From: a virus
IMG/VR virus record: IMGVR_UViG_3300030329_005959
Span: 40,266 to 104,265 of that record
Reading direction: 5' to 3' (one strand)
Length of the DNA stretch: 64,000 bases
Below the pieces are notes generated by a model. It was given only the letters and a program-made list of their open reading frames with translations. It did no database searches and had not been told where the DNA came from. The position numbers and the translations under genes were made by a program. Position 1 is the first letter of the stretch, and each line of letters starts with the position of its first letter. Shown piece by piece: positions 33,301 to 41,174 of this stretch.

Positions 33301-35309
33301 ATTTTATTATTTTGGCCACCCCCAACTATTGAATAGTTAGAATTAAAAATATCATTATTCTTTCCTCCAATGCTGGAGGAATAATCTGAACCCGTTAGAT
33401 CAATTTGTGAACCACCTCCAATAAAGTTAAAGTCACCCCCTGATATGTTATTAGTGACTCCTCCCGCGATTACATCATAATCTCCCGAAATCTGATGCCC
33501 ACTACCGCCGCCGATCAAACAACCTGACGAATTAAGCATGGAATCGTAAGCAGCTATGATGGCTGAAGTCTCAGTTTGAAGTGAGTAACCATCCTTGCCT
33601 ATCTCTACAGCCGACTTACCGAGAGGGTCATACATAGTTGCCCCATCGCTAGTGAAATCCAACCTAGACTGTCCGTTTGTCACAAGTCTAAATTCGTCGT
33701 TGTCGGGAAAGCCAAAGTAAGAATTAGCGTCCCCAACGTGTCGAATCCAACTATTAATATAAAAGATACTACTACCATTCATATAAATGTCGGTAGTGCT
33801 TGTGTTTCCTAAGTCAACAACCTCCTGTAAGGGGCAACAACCAGTCGTAATATCTGTAGTCAACGCATACTCTACAGTATCTGAATATTTTAATCTTCCC
33901 GTCATGGAGGTGGCTTTTCCCGAAACGATTAAGTTCCCTCCCTCTCCCGTTAGGTCGGTTATTTTTAGGTTTCCTGCGAGGTTCCCACTCCCTTCGATTG
34001 GGAGATAAATAGGAACTGGAGATTCATAGTCCGCTATGACAACCCCCGACCCCGAAACGGGATACAGTCCCGTAGTCATTGAGTAAGGAGTCCCGAAGGC
34101 TAATTTAAGATCTAAAGGTGTGCCTTCTGGCACACCGTCTTTTAGAGTGATGGAAAAATCTTGTTGCTGCCTTTGGTTAAGATTATAAACCCCTAGCAAA
34201 TTTCCCTCATTAGTTGGAGAGTTCGCGGACCAGATTGCCATATCGCCAAATTCGGTGTATCTGGGGTCATTCATGAATGACAGGTCTAATCTTATATCTC
34301 CTGTAGTGCCTGTAGTATTAATTAACTGGTTATTGAAATACTTTCTTGCGTCCGCAGCGTCAGCAGCACTCATCCCACCTGTGTCGGGCGCTGGAAAGTT
34401 CTCGCTGTTATCAGATTCGTTTAGGTAGGTTCCTCCCGAAGCTCTGTAGTATAGGTGGTCTAAGTATAAATCATTTGCATACAAATAAATTTCACTTCTG
34501 TGGGTGGTTCCGTCGTAATTAACAACATCGTTTCTTACGCCAAAATTTGGTGTATAGACTCCAAATACATCTGCATTTTGGGCTACAGTGAAAGGAAAAG
34601 TGGAAGCGGTAGTGGTTCGATAACTAGGATACACCAAACCTCCTGTAATATCAAGAATACTTATTATTTGTCCACTAATATATGGTGATGCATTTATAGA
34701 AGCAGAGGAATTCACCAATCCTCCAGCGGGGTCTCCTAATCCAAACTGGAGGGTGACATCTCCCCTTAGGTGTATGCCGCTCCCCGTGGTTGTAGATATG
34801 AGATCACCTGTATCCACATCAAAAACAGTTTCAAATTCTTTGATGTCTAGCGTAGTGAATGGTCCCTCATAAAAACCACTAGCGGTGATTTCACTGGTGG
34901 TTGTTCCTATCCCTACTTTACCTGTGTATGTATTAGTCCCCTCATACACGGCATATAAAGCTCCACTATAATTAGTCCCCCTAACCAAAGTGTGTGAGGT
35001 GGCACCCCCCACATTCACATACCCAGTGCCTTCGCCCCTAACGTCTCCGTTGGGGGTAGCCCCTCCGATTAACGTCCCTGTGGACATATATTGGTCGGCT
35101 AGCGGAGTGGTGTAGCCCGAAGGCAATCCCGCGCTCCCGCTCTCTACTATATTAATAAAACGAACACTTGCCCACGAACCATAAACAGCTTCAGAATTAA
35201 GCGCACCTCCTGCGCCCGTAATTCCTGTCGCGTAGGTATAAGCTCCCGAGCCATAAACATAAGCACCATCGTCTTTCGTATGTTTTAAAACTGTGTATCC
35301 TGCGTCCAT
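30396..35309 (-). CDS. Large tail fibre with YadA-like roll and ~50-residue repeats
   Basis: A 1637-residue protein. The first ~590 residues are strand-rich and unassigned. A middle part repeats a GGG-x-x-N-x-I-x-G pattern (such as AGGVTNNISGGDFNFIGGGS), the YadA/Hep_Hag-type left-handed roll, and leads into FALGNKAEIPTGHSGAAVLA. The next part has five near-copies of a ~50-residue unit beginning QASLTFGI and ending STSEVLSDIG. The C-terminal region (VASNSNVGVGTDSP, VQGNVGIGNSAPTTELDVSG) is of fibre-tip type. It is likely a trimeric receptor-binding fibre. Confidence 0.8.
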   Translation of the reverse strand: MDAGYTVLKHTKDDGAYVYGSGAYTYATGITGAGGALNSEAVYGSWASVRFINIVESGSAGLPSGYTTPLADQYMSTGTLIGGATPNGDVRGEGTGYVNVGGATSHTLVRGTNYSGALYAVYEGTNTYTGKVGIGTTTSEITASGFYEGPFTTLDIKEFETVFDVDTGDLISTTTGSGIHLRGDVTLQFGLGDPAGGLVNSSASINASPYISGQIISILDITGGLVYPSYRTTTASTFPFTVAQNADVFGVYTPNFGVRNDVVNYDGTTHRSEIYLYANDLYLDHLYYRASGGTYLNESDNSENFPAPDTGGMSAADAADARKYFNNQLINTTGTTGDIRLDLSFMNDPRYTEFGDMAIWSANSPTNEGNLLGVYNLNQRQQQDFSITLKDGVPEGTPLDLKLAFGTPYSMTTGLYPVSGSGVVIADYESPVPIYLPIEGSGNLAGNLKITDLTGEGGNLIVSGKATSMTGRLKYSDTVEYALTTDITTGCCPLQEVVDLGNTSTTDIYMNGSSIFYINSWIRHVGDANSYFGFPDNDEFRLVTNGQSRLDFTSDGATMYDPLGKSAVEIGKDGYSLQTETSAIIAAYDSMLNSSGCLIGGGSGHQISGDYDVIAGGVTNNISGGDFNFIGGGSQIDLTGSDYSSSIGGKNNDIFNSNYSIVGGGQNNKIESATTSFVGGGQSNEIYAGISAIGGGVSNIISGGNGYAFIGGGEENEVHGTFSSVLGGEGNKIYANDSVTLGGWFTESSGRFALVGPGKASKVSGDYAFALGNKAEIPTGHSGAAVLADGQDRVHASSGAHTATLDFVNGVYVESTSGLFVNGNAVSTGSATETDTLQTVSARGNTTTTSMAVQGQYLSGVSGVFESIDITGTSTLTVTGSVLGTGVGNRITNNGTPYLLSGDSPPDTNTFVTGASFNTSDGVITLSRNDASTVTTDLDGRFVLSSATGAAAPLNVGISNTNLLQANNTLVDNDFLRIDGTQIEGRSASEVLSDIGGQASLTFGISNTNAVKIDSADVADDEYARFTADGLESRSTSEVLSDIGAQASLTFGIANTNAVKIDSASVADNEYARFTSNGLESRSTSEVRSDIGLSTSDSPTFNSLITTGAGGISGGGDFYGTGLENRLTLNGTGYLLSGDASTSLGLGTAATKDVGISNNNVIQANSTLVDNDFLRIDGTQVEGRSASEVLSDIGGQASLTFGIANTNAVKIDSADVADDEYARFTADGLESRSTSEVLSDIGAQASLTFGISNTNAVKIDSASVADDEYARFTSAGLEGRSTSELLGDLSLDSELQNLSSGEIDYLEALYATDVTSTEFDYLDGVSSNIQTQLDAKQASLTFGIADTNAVKIDSATVADNEYARFTADGLESRSTSEVLSDIGGVADGGSPTFNSIYLQNTIFHDGDTDTRIDVSTDTIQLATAGTTALTVASNSNVGVGTDSPNALYKLHTQGCIYATGMVVGSSLVGASIENGLTVEGKTALGYYSTSSTLGLYGNASVGTSYIGTAAPSNGLIVQGNVGIGNSAPTTELDVSGAIKGGFSLSEKSADFTLRVADNGTFINGTSTSFDQITISSDLGAGFNASVLHTGQDVDIVGSSNMIINGTTNGTVTLASGYQPGSIVRLATNTYAVFGNLL
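31141..32460 (-). repeat. Tandem ~50-codon repeats inside the fibre gene
   Basis: Five near-identical units encode a block starting QASLTFGI, with NAVKIDSA, EYARFT, GLESRSTSEV and SDIG following. Two further related blocks contain DNDFLRIDGTQ and EGRSASEV. DNA identity between units is high, so the array is a good target for recombinational expansion or loss. Coordinates are approximate. Confidence 0.8.
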
Positions 35310-38300
35310 TATAAAATTGCTATCTGGTTAACAAAAGATTTATTGAATATTAAAAGGTCATCATAAACTACAAATATTCCTGAACAGTCATAATTAGAAT
35401 CAAAGTAAAAATTAGCCAGCGCTTTGCCGCCCTTTTGCCCTAAGGCATTAACACAATAGTTGTAAACCCCTACTTGACCTAAATTTGAAAACTGGTAACC
35501 TGTGTCTGCAACTGTAGTTTCAGTTACTCGTCCGTTAGGATGCGTTAAACGCACATTAAAGCCCGTGCTGTTTGTTATGTCGGTCCATCTCCCTGTGATA
35601 GTAAAAGTGTCAGTAACGGAGTCTGGAACCCCTGTAGAAAGATACTCTAGAACTGGTGATGCTAGAGTTTCATAAGTGACGTTATTAATAGTTTGGGCGA
35701 CTTGATAACTATAAGTATCCGCTTTGTTTTCTATACTTATATCTTTTTCTATTAAATTAAATTTGCCTGTATCGTATTTAGTGGCGCTGACAAGATATTC
35801 ATTGGGAGCCTCCTCCTGCATCGAAATTACTTTATAAATAAAGGGGCTGGCATCTCTGATTTCAAATTTTGCAGGACTGCCTAATTTTATAAAAGGCAGT
35901 AACTGTGGTTTATCAAACCCCGAAAGCACACTGCCGTATGGGTTGTAACCAGACAATTCTAAGTCGGAAGCACTTTCTACAATAACTCCAGTAACAGATA
36001 GCACAGCCATTTGGTTGGGCGAACTTCCTGAAATTTCTGAGTTAAGAACTCCGTGACCTCCTCCGAAAGCACTGTCAAAGTCAATTCCTGAAAAGGGGAA
36101 ATGATGAGTTGTAGAACGTCCCGATGTTATGCTCATGTCCACCTCCGTGATTGCGCCTGTATTGAAACTAAACAAAGTTTGAGCACCAGTTCCTGATGCA
36201 ATAAAATCTCCAGAACCCAAAGCGAAGGCTCCTGTCCTCTGGTTGGCTGGCTCTGATTCTGGCGACGATCCTGATGCCAACGTCCATCCCGTAAACCCTG
36301 TGTTAAAATAAAGAAACTTCCCACTTTCGGCATGATTTCCACTAACGCCTGTGTATAGACCGTATTGCTGAGAAAGTTGCCTAGTATCTGGTAGGCTTAC
36401 ATCATAACCTGAGGTGTAACCCGAGAATCCGTAATCTCCTGTATACGCGGCCCATGCGTCAGTCACTTGTCCTGTAACGGTGAAGCCTTGGTAGCGGCTT
36501 CTAAGAATGTTATTTAAACTGTCTATATCTTCTATCGTATCTCGACCTGTGGGGTTATAAACGGTCAAGGTCGATTCCATGTCTCCTGAAATATAGCTAT
36601 TACTTATTCTTATTGTTTCATTCTCAAGGTCTACAGCTAGAATTTTACCAAAATTAGCTTTATTGGTTTTTAGTTCATCCTCGATGGTTATTAGGTCTCC
36701 AGGTTGGCAAAGGAGACTCTCTAGTCCTGCTGTGAAAGCAACGGTTTGGTTTTCATCAATCGTGTTAAAGATGGCGTGTTGACCCATGCGCCTAGCCATT
36801 GCGCGAGAAGTTATACCTACGCCTTCTATCGTTGTTTTAAATACCCCTCTCTCCTTTATATCTTCTTCGTCTTCTATTACTTCTATTTTGGGAGTGAACT
36901 TATCAAAGCGGTCTCTAAAGCTCACCTCTATAGTATTGTATTGCTGATCTCTCCTAGTGTTTGAATAGTAAAACTGACCGTCTTTCACCGACTCATTAGT
37001 AAACAAATTAATAGAGCCTCTTGGCCGATCATCTACAAAATTTATTTCCGAGTTCCCAAAGAAAACTCGACCCCTAAATAGGGAAGCAATAGTATTAATG
37101 GCGTCGTAAAGTTTTTGTCCCCTATCGAAAACAACATTACACGAAAATCTAGGCTCTAAACCTCCACGGCCATCTGTTACCCCTTCAAAGTAACCATTAT
37201 CGTCTACCGCATCACAAAACCGCCCTATTTTATATAACTGCCATTTATTAATTTTTGACTCATCAATATGGCTTCCCATCCCATAACGAGAATTAGTGAG
37301 AAGGTCATATAAAATCCACGCAGGGTTATCAGTCCACTTTAAAACGGGAGCGAAGTTTCCGTCCCAATCTCCATTATATACAGCTTTGCTACTTGCTGGA
37401 GCGGCTTCAAACTCCTCAACAGTATTCCAATACCTTTTATCAGTGCGCCCACGTTCGGGGTAATAATTAGAGGGCACTTTTACTAATTTTAATTTACAAT
37501 CGTAAGTGCGCTTTGGAATGTTGCCGAAAGCTCTGGAGTCAAGTTTGGTTCCTACAATTGCCGAGAAGGGATAAGGCATATCTACCTCGATAATTTCAGT
37601 AACCTTGTTGAGATTGACTATTTTATTTAATAAGACAGAGTTACTCTCGTAAGATAGCTTAGTTACTTTCACATAACGCTTTTGCACACTATCTTGGTCG
37701 ATAGTCCCCACTTCAATCCCCGTGAGCCCATCCTCGCTTAATTCTTGATTTTCTTTTATAAGAACCTCAGGCAATTCAAATGGGATGTTTAAACTCTCCC
37801 TTCGGTCTAAATTAACAACATAGTCATTGTTGTTTGGTCCTGAAGCGCTATCAGGATTGCCTAAATCAACCAATGTTTGCCCTTCTATTAAAGCTACTAT
37901 TCTAAAAGTATAAGTTTTAAAGGGTATTTCGGCTCCCACTCCCTTGTCATATTTGCCTGTTTCTACTTGGATGTTTAAAACCGCTGGGAATTTACTTCCT
38001 GGGTTTTTGTCCCCTCCATCTCCCGTTAGGTGAGGGATGGTAATTTTTTTCAAGAGAGTGTCTGATAAAGCTTCTATATTTAATGTAATAAAAACCTTCG
38101 CTACATTAGGGTTGTATACGGTGTGAACACAGGGAATTGCCTTTTCATCCCAATTTACTAGAGAACCTTCTGCCCATTTCGAGTAGTTGAATGTGCGAGC
38201 GTCGTTATCACCCGCATATCTCTCGTCGTCGCTTCCTTCCATAAGGGGCAAGTTAGTGCTTGGGTCTATTTGTAAATTAAAATTTGCCGCTCCCAGAGCC

Positions 38301-40114
38301 AATACTTCGCTGCGGGTAAGCGAATCCGACCCCGCGTTGATTCTTTGTGGCGCGTTTCCTTGAGCACCCGCAGCACGGCGATTGATGGCCGCAGCAGGGC
38401 CAAGTCCAGCAGGTCTTGTTGTGAACGGGCCAAAAAGTTCCTTATTGTAAACGTGATCTATAAATACTCTACGGAACGCCTTTAAAGGTGTTTGATCTTC
38501 TGTCCCTTGTTTAAATTCAGCTAAAACGTTGGTGTAATTAAATTTTAAATTAGAAGAAACTTCGGTTTCGGTTACATTTGGAATGCCATTTCGCCAATCT
38601 TGTCCAAACCCCACCGTGGTCGTATATTGTAGGGTATTTATATCTGTCATGTGTTGCACGGTTTGTCGGTGGAAAGAAACTATCTTGGACTCCACTCCCT
38701 CTCCCGAGAATATCGCGTTCTGCATCGGCAATGTAAAAACTATAAACCCGTGCATTTTGCCTGTGAGATTGCCCAGAGAATCAATTTCTGGGCAAGTAAT
38801 ATCTAATTTCCTTCCATAGCTCATCCTTGCCAGTGTCCCGATCATCCAGTCGATTGGAATTCCGTTCAACCAACCATCCATAGCCCAGCCCGAGCCAAGC
38901 ACGAGAGGATCGGCTCCGACAACCATAGTTGTCATGTCGAGCACATTGCTCCCATCTTCATCCAAAATGTTTCTACCGACGATGTTGGGGTTATCCTCTT
39001 CGACTTTAACTATAAAAGTGAAACCTAAGTTTAACCATTCGGTAGTCTGCTCCTTTACCCAGTTGCTCAGTAGTCCTGCGATATTTTGGTTTCCCTCTGC
39101 GCCCCACCCCAGATTAGTAAGAGCTTTTGCTGCTAAGGTTTTTTGAAAGTTATTAGCTTCAGGGTTTAATCCGTCAGGACTATTATTATCGTTCCATAAA
39201 GCAAGGATTTCGGTCAGCTCTGACCTTACAAAATTTTCAGCGTCGTCAAGGGTTCTACTGAATCCCCCCATCCAACCAATAGGGTTCTCTGCGCTATTTC
39301 TCTCTTTGGGAGTAAATCCGCAAAAAAACTTGGAGGACGCCAAGGTGTTTTGGTCCGTCCAATACATAGATTGAGGTCTGACTCCTTCTCCATCCTCACC
39401 ATTCCATAGTCCCCGAGGAAAGCGGTCATTTCTGAAAGCAGCATCTACTTGGCTGTCGCCGTCCCCCCCGTAATTCAGTTCTCCATCCAGATACCAATAA
39501 AATCTTACTCCGCTAGAGCTTTCTAGATAAGCCCTAATATACAGGGAGGATTCTAAATGATCAGGAGCTTCTTCAGGATTTTCGTCACCCACTCTTATCT
39601 TCTGGAAGATCATGTTCAGGGTATGCCACGGAGTCCAGTTAGCGTCTGCCCATTCTACCCGCATCTGCGATTCATAGTTATTTGGTTCCCCTCCTACCCC
39701 GTTATGATTTAAGGTAGATATCAGTCCGTCTTGACTTAAATCTATTTGCCTAGTGAGGGCTTTACAAAACTCCTTGAGCGCCCGTATACCCGTCCCCGTT
39801 CCACTCGCTAATTCTCTAGCGTTCTGTTCTGCGCCTTGCTGAGATAACGTGTTGTTTGCGCCCTCGTTATCTATCGCCACTGCCGTATCCTCAAAGTAGA
39901 TTCCTTTTAGGATATTTAACCCTTCCAATAGGTCTCCCTCAGGTCCGACCAATCCCGCGATAGGCCCATCACTAATCAAATCAATAGTTTCAGCATAGCT
40001 GTGCGAAGCCCCATACTGTAACTCTCCCATTACGGGAGGCAAGTAAACTGGAGGCTGGGGTTTTTTCTTTTTCTTCGCCCCAGCGACCTGCAACTTTTTT
40101 AGTATATGGCTCAT
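35309..40114 (-). CDS. gpJ-like tail tip / host-specificity protein
   Basis: A 1601-residue protein at the gpJ position, after gpL-, gpK- and gpI-like genes. MGELQYGASHSYAETIDLISDGPIAGLVG at its start is the signature of lambda J. The middle contains the phage tail-hub region (GRVFFGNSEINFVDDRP; MARRMGQHAIF; the CQPGDLITIEDE segment), followed by fibronectin-like strands at the C-terminus (AQTINNVTYETLASPVLEYL; VRLTHPNGRVTE). It forms the central tail tip that contacts the receptor. Large but typical for distant J relatives. Shares one base with the fibre gene. Confidence 0.87.
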   Translation of the reverse strand: MSHILKKLQVAGAKKKKKPQPPVYLPPVMGELQYGASHSYAETIDLISDGPIAGLVGPEGDLLEGLNILKGIYFEDTAVAIDNEGANNTLSQQGAEQNARELASGTGTGIRALKEFCKALTRQIDLSQDGLISTLNHNGVGGEPNNYESQMRVEWADANWTPWHTLNMIFQKIRVGDENPEEAPDHLESSLYIRAYLESSSGVRFYWYLDGELNYGGDGDSQVDAAFRNDRFPRGLWNGEDGEGVRPQSMYWTDQNTLASSKFFCGFTPKERNSAENPIGWMGGFSRTLDDAENFVRSELTEILALWNDNNSPDGLNPEANNFQKTLAAKALTNLGWGAEGNQNIAGLLSNWVKEQTTEWLNLGFTFIVKVEEDNPNIVGRNILDEDGSNVLDMTTMVVGADPLVLGSGWAMDGWLNGIPIDWMIGTLARMSYGRKLDITCPEIDSLGNLTGKMHGFIVFTLPMQNAIFSGEGVESKIVSFHRQTVQHMTDINTLQYTTTVGFGQDWRNGIPNVTETEVSSNLKFNYTNVLAEFKQGTEDQTPLKAFRRVFIDHVYNKELFGPFTTRPAGLGPAAAINRRAAGAQGNAPQRINAGSDSLTRSEVLALGAANFNLQIDPSTNLPLMEGSDDERYAGDNDARTFNYSKWAEGSLVNWDEKAIPCVHTVYNPNVAKVFITLNIEALSDTLLKKITIPHLTGDGGDKNPGSKFPAVLNIQVETGKYDKGVGAEIPFKTYTFRIVALIEGQTLVDLGNPDSASGPNNNDYVVNLDRRESLNIPFELPEVLIKENQELSEDGLTGIEVGTIDQDSVQKRYVKVTKLSYESNSVLLNKIVNLNKVTEIIEVDMPYPFSAIVGTKLDSRAFGNIPKRTYDCKLKLVKVPSNYYPERGRTDKRYWNTVEEFEAAPASSKAVYNGDWDGNFAPVLKWTDNPAWILYDLLTNSRYGMGSHIDESKINKWQLYKIGRFCDAVDDNGYFEGVTDGRGGLEPRFSCNVVFDRGQKLYDAINTIASLFRGRVFFGNSEINFVDDRPRGSINLFTNESVKDGQFYYSNTRRDQQYNTIEVSFRDRFDKFTPKIEVIEDEEDIKERGVFKTTIEGVGITSRAMARRMGQHAIFNTIDENQTVAFTAGLESLLCQPGDLITIEDELKTNKANFGKILAVDLENETIRISNSYISGDMESTLTVYNPTGRDTIEDIDSLNNILRSRYQGFTVTGQVTDAWAAYTGDYGFSGYTSGYDVSLPDTRQLSQQYGLYTGVSGNHAESGKFLYFNTGFTGWTLASGSSPESEPANQRTGAFALGSGDFIASGTGAQTLFSFNTGAITEVDMSITSGRSTTHHFPFSGIDFDSAFGGGHGVLNSEISGSSPNQMAVLSVTGVIVESASDLELSGYNPYGSVLSGFDKPQLLPFIKLGSPAKFEIRDASPFIYKVISMQEEAPNEYLVSATKYDTGKFNLIEKDISIENKADTYSYQVAQTINNVTYETLASPVLEYLSTGVPDSVTDTFTITGRWTDITNSTGFNVRLTHPNGRVTETTVADTGYQFSNLGQVGVYNYCVNALGQKGGKALANFYFDSNYDCSGIFVVYDDLLIFNKSFVNQIAIL

Positions 40115-40764
40115 GTTTGTCGTGTGCTACTGGTGGTCATAATAAATCCCCTTTTAAGACCCAAAGCATCTAGATCGGAGTGGGGAGCGGGTTGGGGAGT
40201 TAATGCTTTTTCAGTTCTCTCATGTTGGGGGTAAGATTTAATGCTAGACTGTATCACTTGTGACCCCACTCTTAAGCGCCCATATCCCAGAGGTAAGGGG
40301 GCTCCTTGACTAGCCACATTCGCTAGATTACTGAAAACTTGAGACGCTTTAGCTGCTTGCGCTTCTGCGGTCTGTTGTTCTACCTCAGGTTGAGGGCTTA
40401 AAGCAAAAGAAAGAGCGGCCCAAACCACCGCAGCTGCGATTTTACCTATAAGCACTGCCGCTCCCCCCCCTCCAAGGAGAGCCGCAACTCCCGCAGCTAT
40501 TGGCCCACTCCCTGCGATAGCGGGAACCAAATCAATAGTTTGGGGGTTATTTTGATTATGGAGTTCTTCTTCAATGTTAATCCTTTTTTTATTAATAATA
40601 ACCTCATATACACACCCCTCTTTATGCAATTGCATAATTCTTTGGACAAAACCGCCCCTATTGGCATCAATAGCGTGTAGCACATTCTTTGGCCTTCCTA
40701 TATTTAAATAGAAATTTTTCCCGTATTCCTTGGCCAAAACTCCGTGTAATCTTATGTTTGTCAT
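40111..40764 (-). CDS. gpI-like tail assembly protein
   Basis: A 217-residue protein. An N-terminal ubiquitin-like part (RLHGVLAKEYGKNF; NRGGFVQRI) is followed by a glycine/alanine-rich hydrophobic stretch (the GPIAAGVAALLGGGGAA region) and APLPLGYGRLRVGSQVI, all hallmarks of lambda gpI. It helps assemble the tail tip with gpJ and gpK. The gene overlaps gpJ-like and gpK-like genes by 4 bases each, as in other lambdoid tail operons. Confidence 0.83.
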   Translation of the reverse strand: MTNIRLHGVLAKEYGKNFYLNIGRPKNVLHAIDANRGGFVQRIMQLHKEGCVYEVIINKKRINIEEELHNQNNPQTIDLVPAIAGSGPIAAGVAALLGGGGAAVLIGKIAAAVVWAALSFALSPQPEVEQQTAEAQAAKASQVFSNLANVASQGAPLPLGYGRLRVGSQVIQSSIKSYPQHERTEKALTPQPAPHSDLDALGLKRGFIMTTSSTRQT

Positions 40765-41174
40765 GCTACAGCCTTAATCCTTTCTAGTTTCTTTACATCT
40801 GCTTCACAAGTTTCGGGAGTATAAATATTTATTTTTTTACTGTTTAAACTGTATATCAAAAAGGGTTGGCAGCAATTATCAGCCATTTTCACATCGAACT
40901 CGGACGCTGTTTCATCTCCTACTATATGACTGTGGAAAATAGCCACCATTCCGTAGGCATCCTTAAAGAGTAAATAATTTAAAGGATTAATTAAAAAAAG
41001 AGAAGAAGGGTCAGGTGCGATATTTTCTTCTTTTTGAATTACATATTGGTTTGAGTTGTAATCATATCCTACAAAGCCGCAAATTTCCTCTTTAAAATTT
41101 TTCTGAGAAATTTTCTTGATGTGTTCAAGCACTTGGTTTTCTTTTTTAAATCGTTCTTCCATGGCTAAATCCAT
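40761..41174 (-). CDS. gpK-like JAMM/MPN protease domain, no NlpC/P60 domain
   Basis: A 137-residue protein from ATG 41174 (ATG 41162 is also possible; a longer TTG start at 41195 is less likely). It has a complete JAMM motif: E30 in EEICGF, then H81-S-H83 with S91 and D94 in HSHIVGDETASEFD, the exact H-x-H-x7-S-x2-D spacing. Lambda gpK adds an NlpC/P60 peptidoglycan hydrolase domain; it is absent here. It likely processes or assembles the tail tip. The start overlaps the gpL-like gene. Confidence 0.82.
   Translation of the reverse strand: MDLAMEERFKKENQVLEHIKKISQKNFKEEICGFVGYDYNSNQYVIQKEENIAPDPSSLFLINPLNYLLFKDAYGMVAIFHSHIVGDETASEFDVKMADNCCQPFLIYSLNSKKINIYTPETCEADVKKLERIKAVA

Noticed and set aside
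29419-35309. Diversity-generating retroelement
   Set aside because: No reverse transcriptase, template repeat or accessory gene is seen near the fibre genes.
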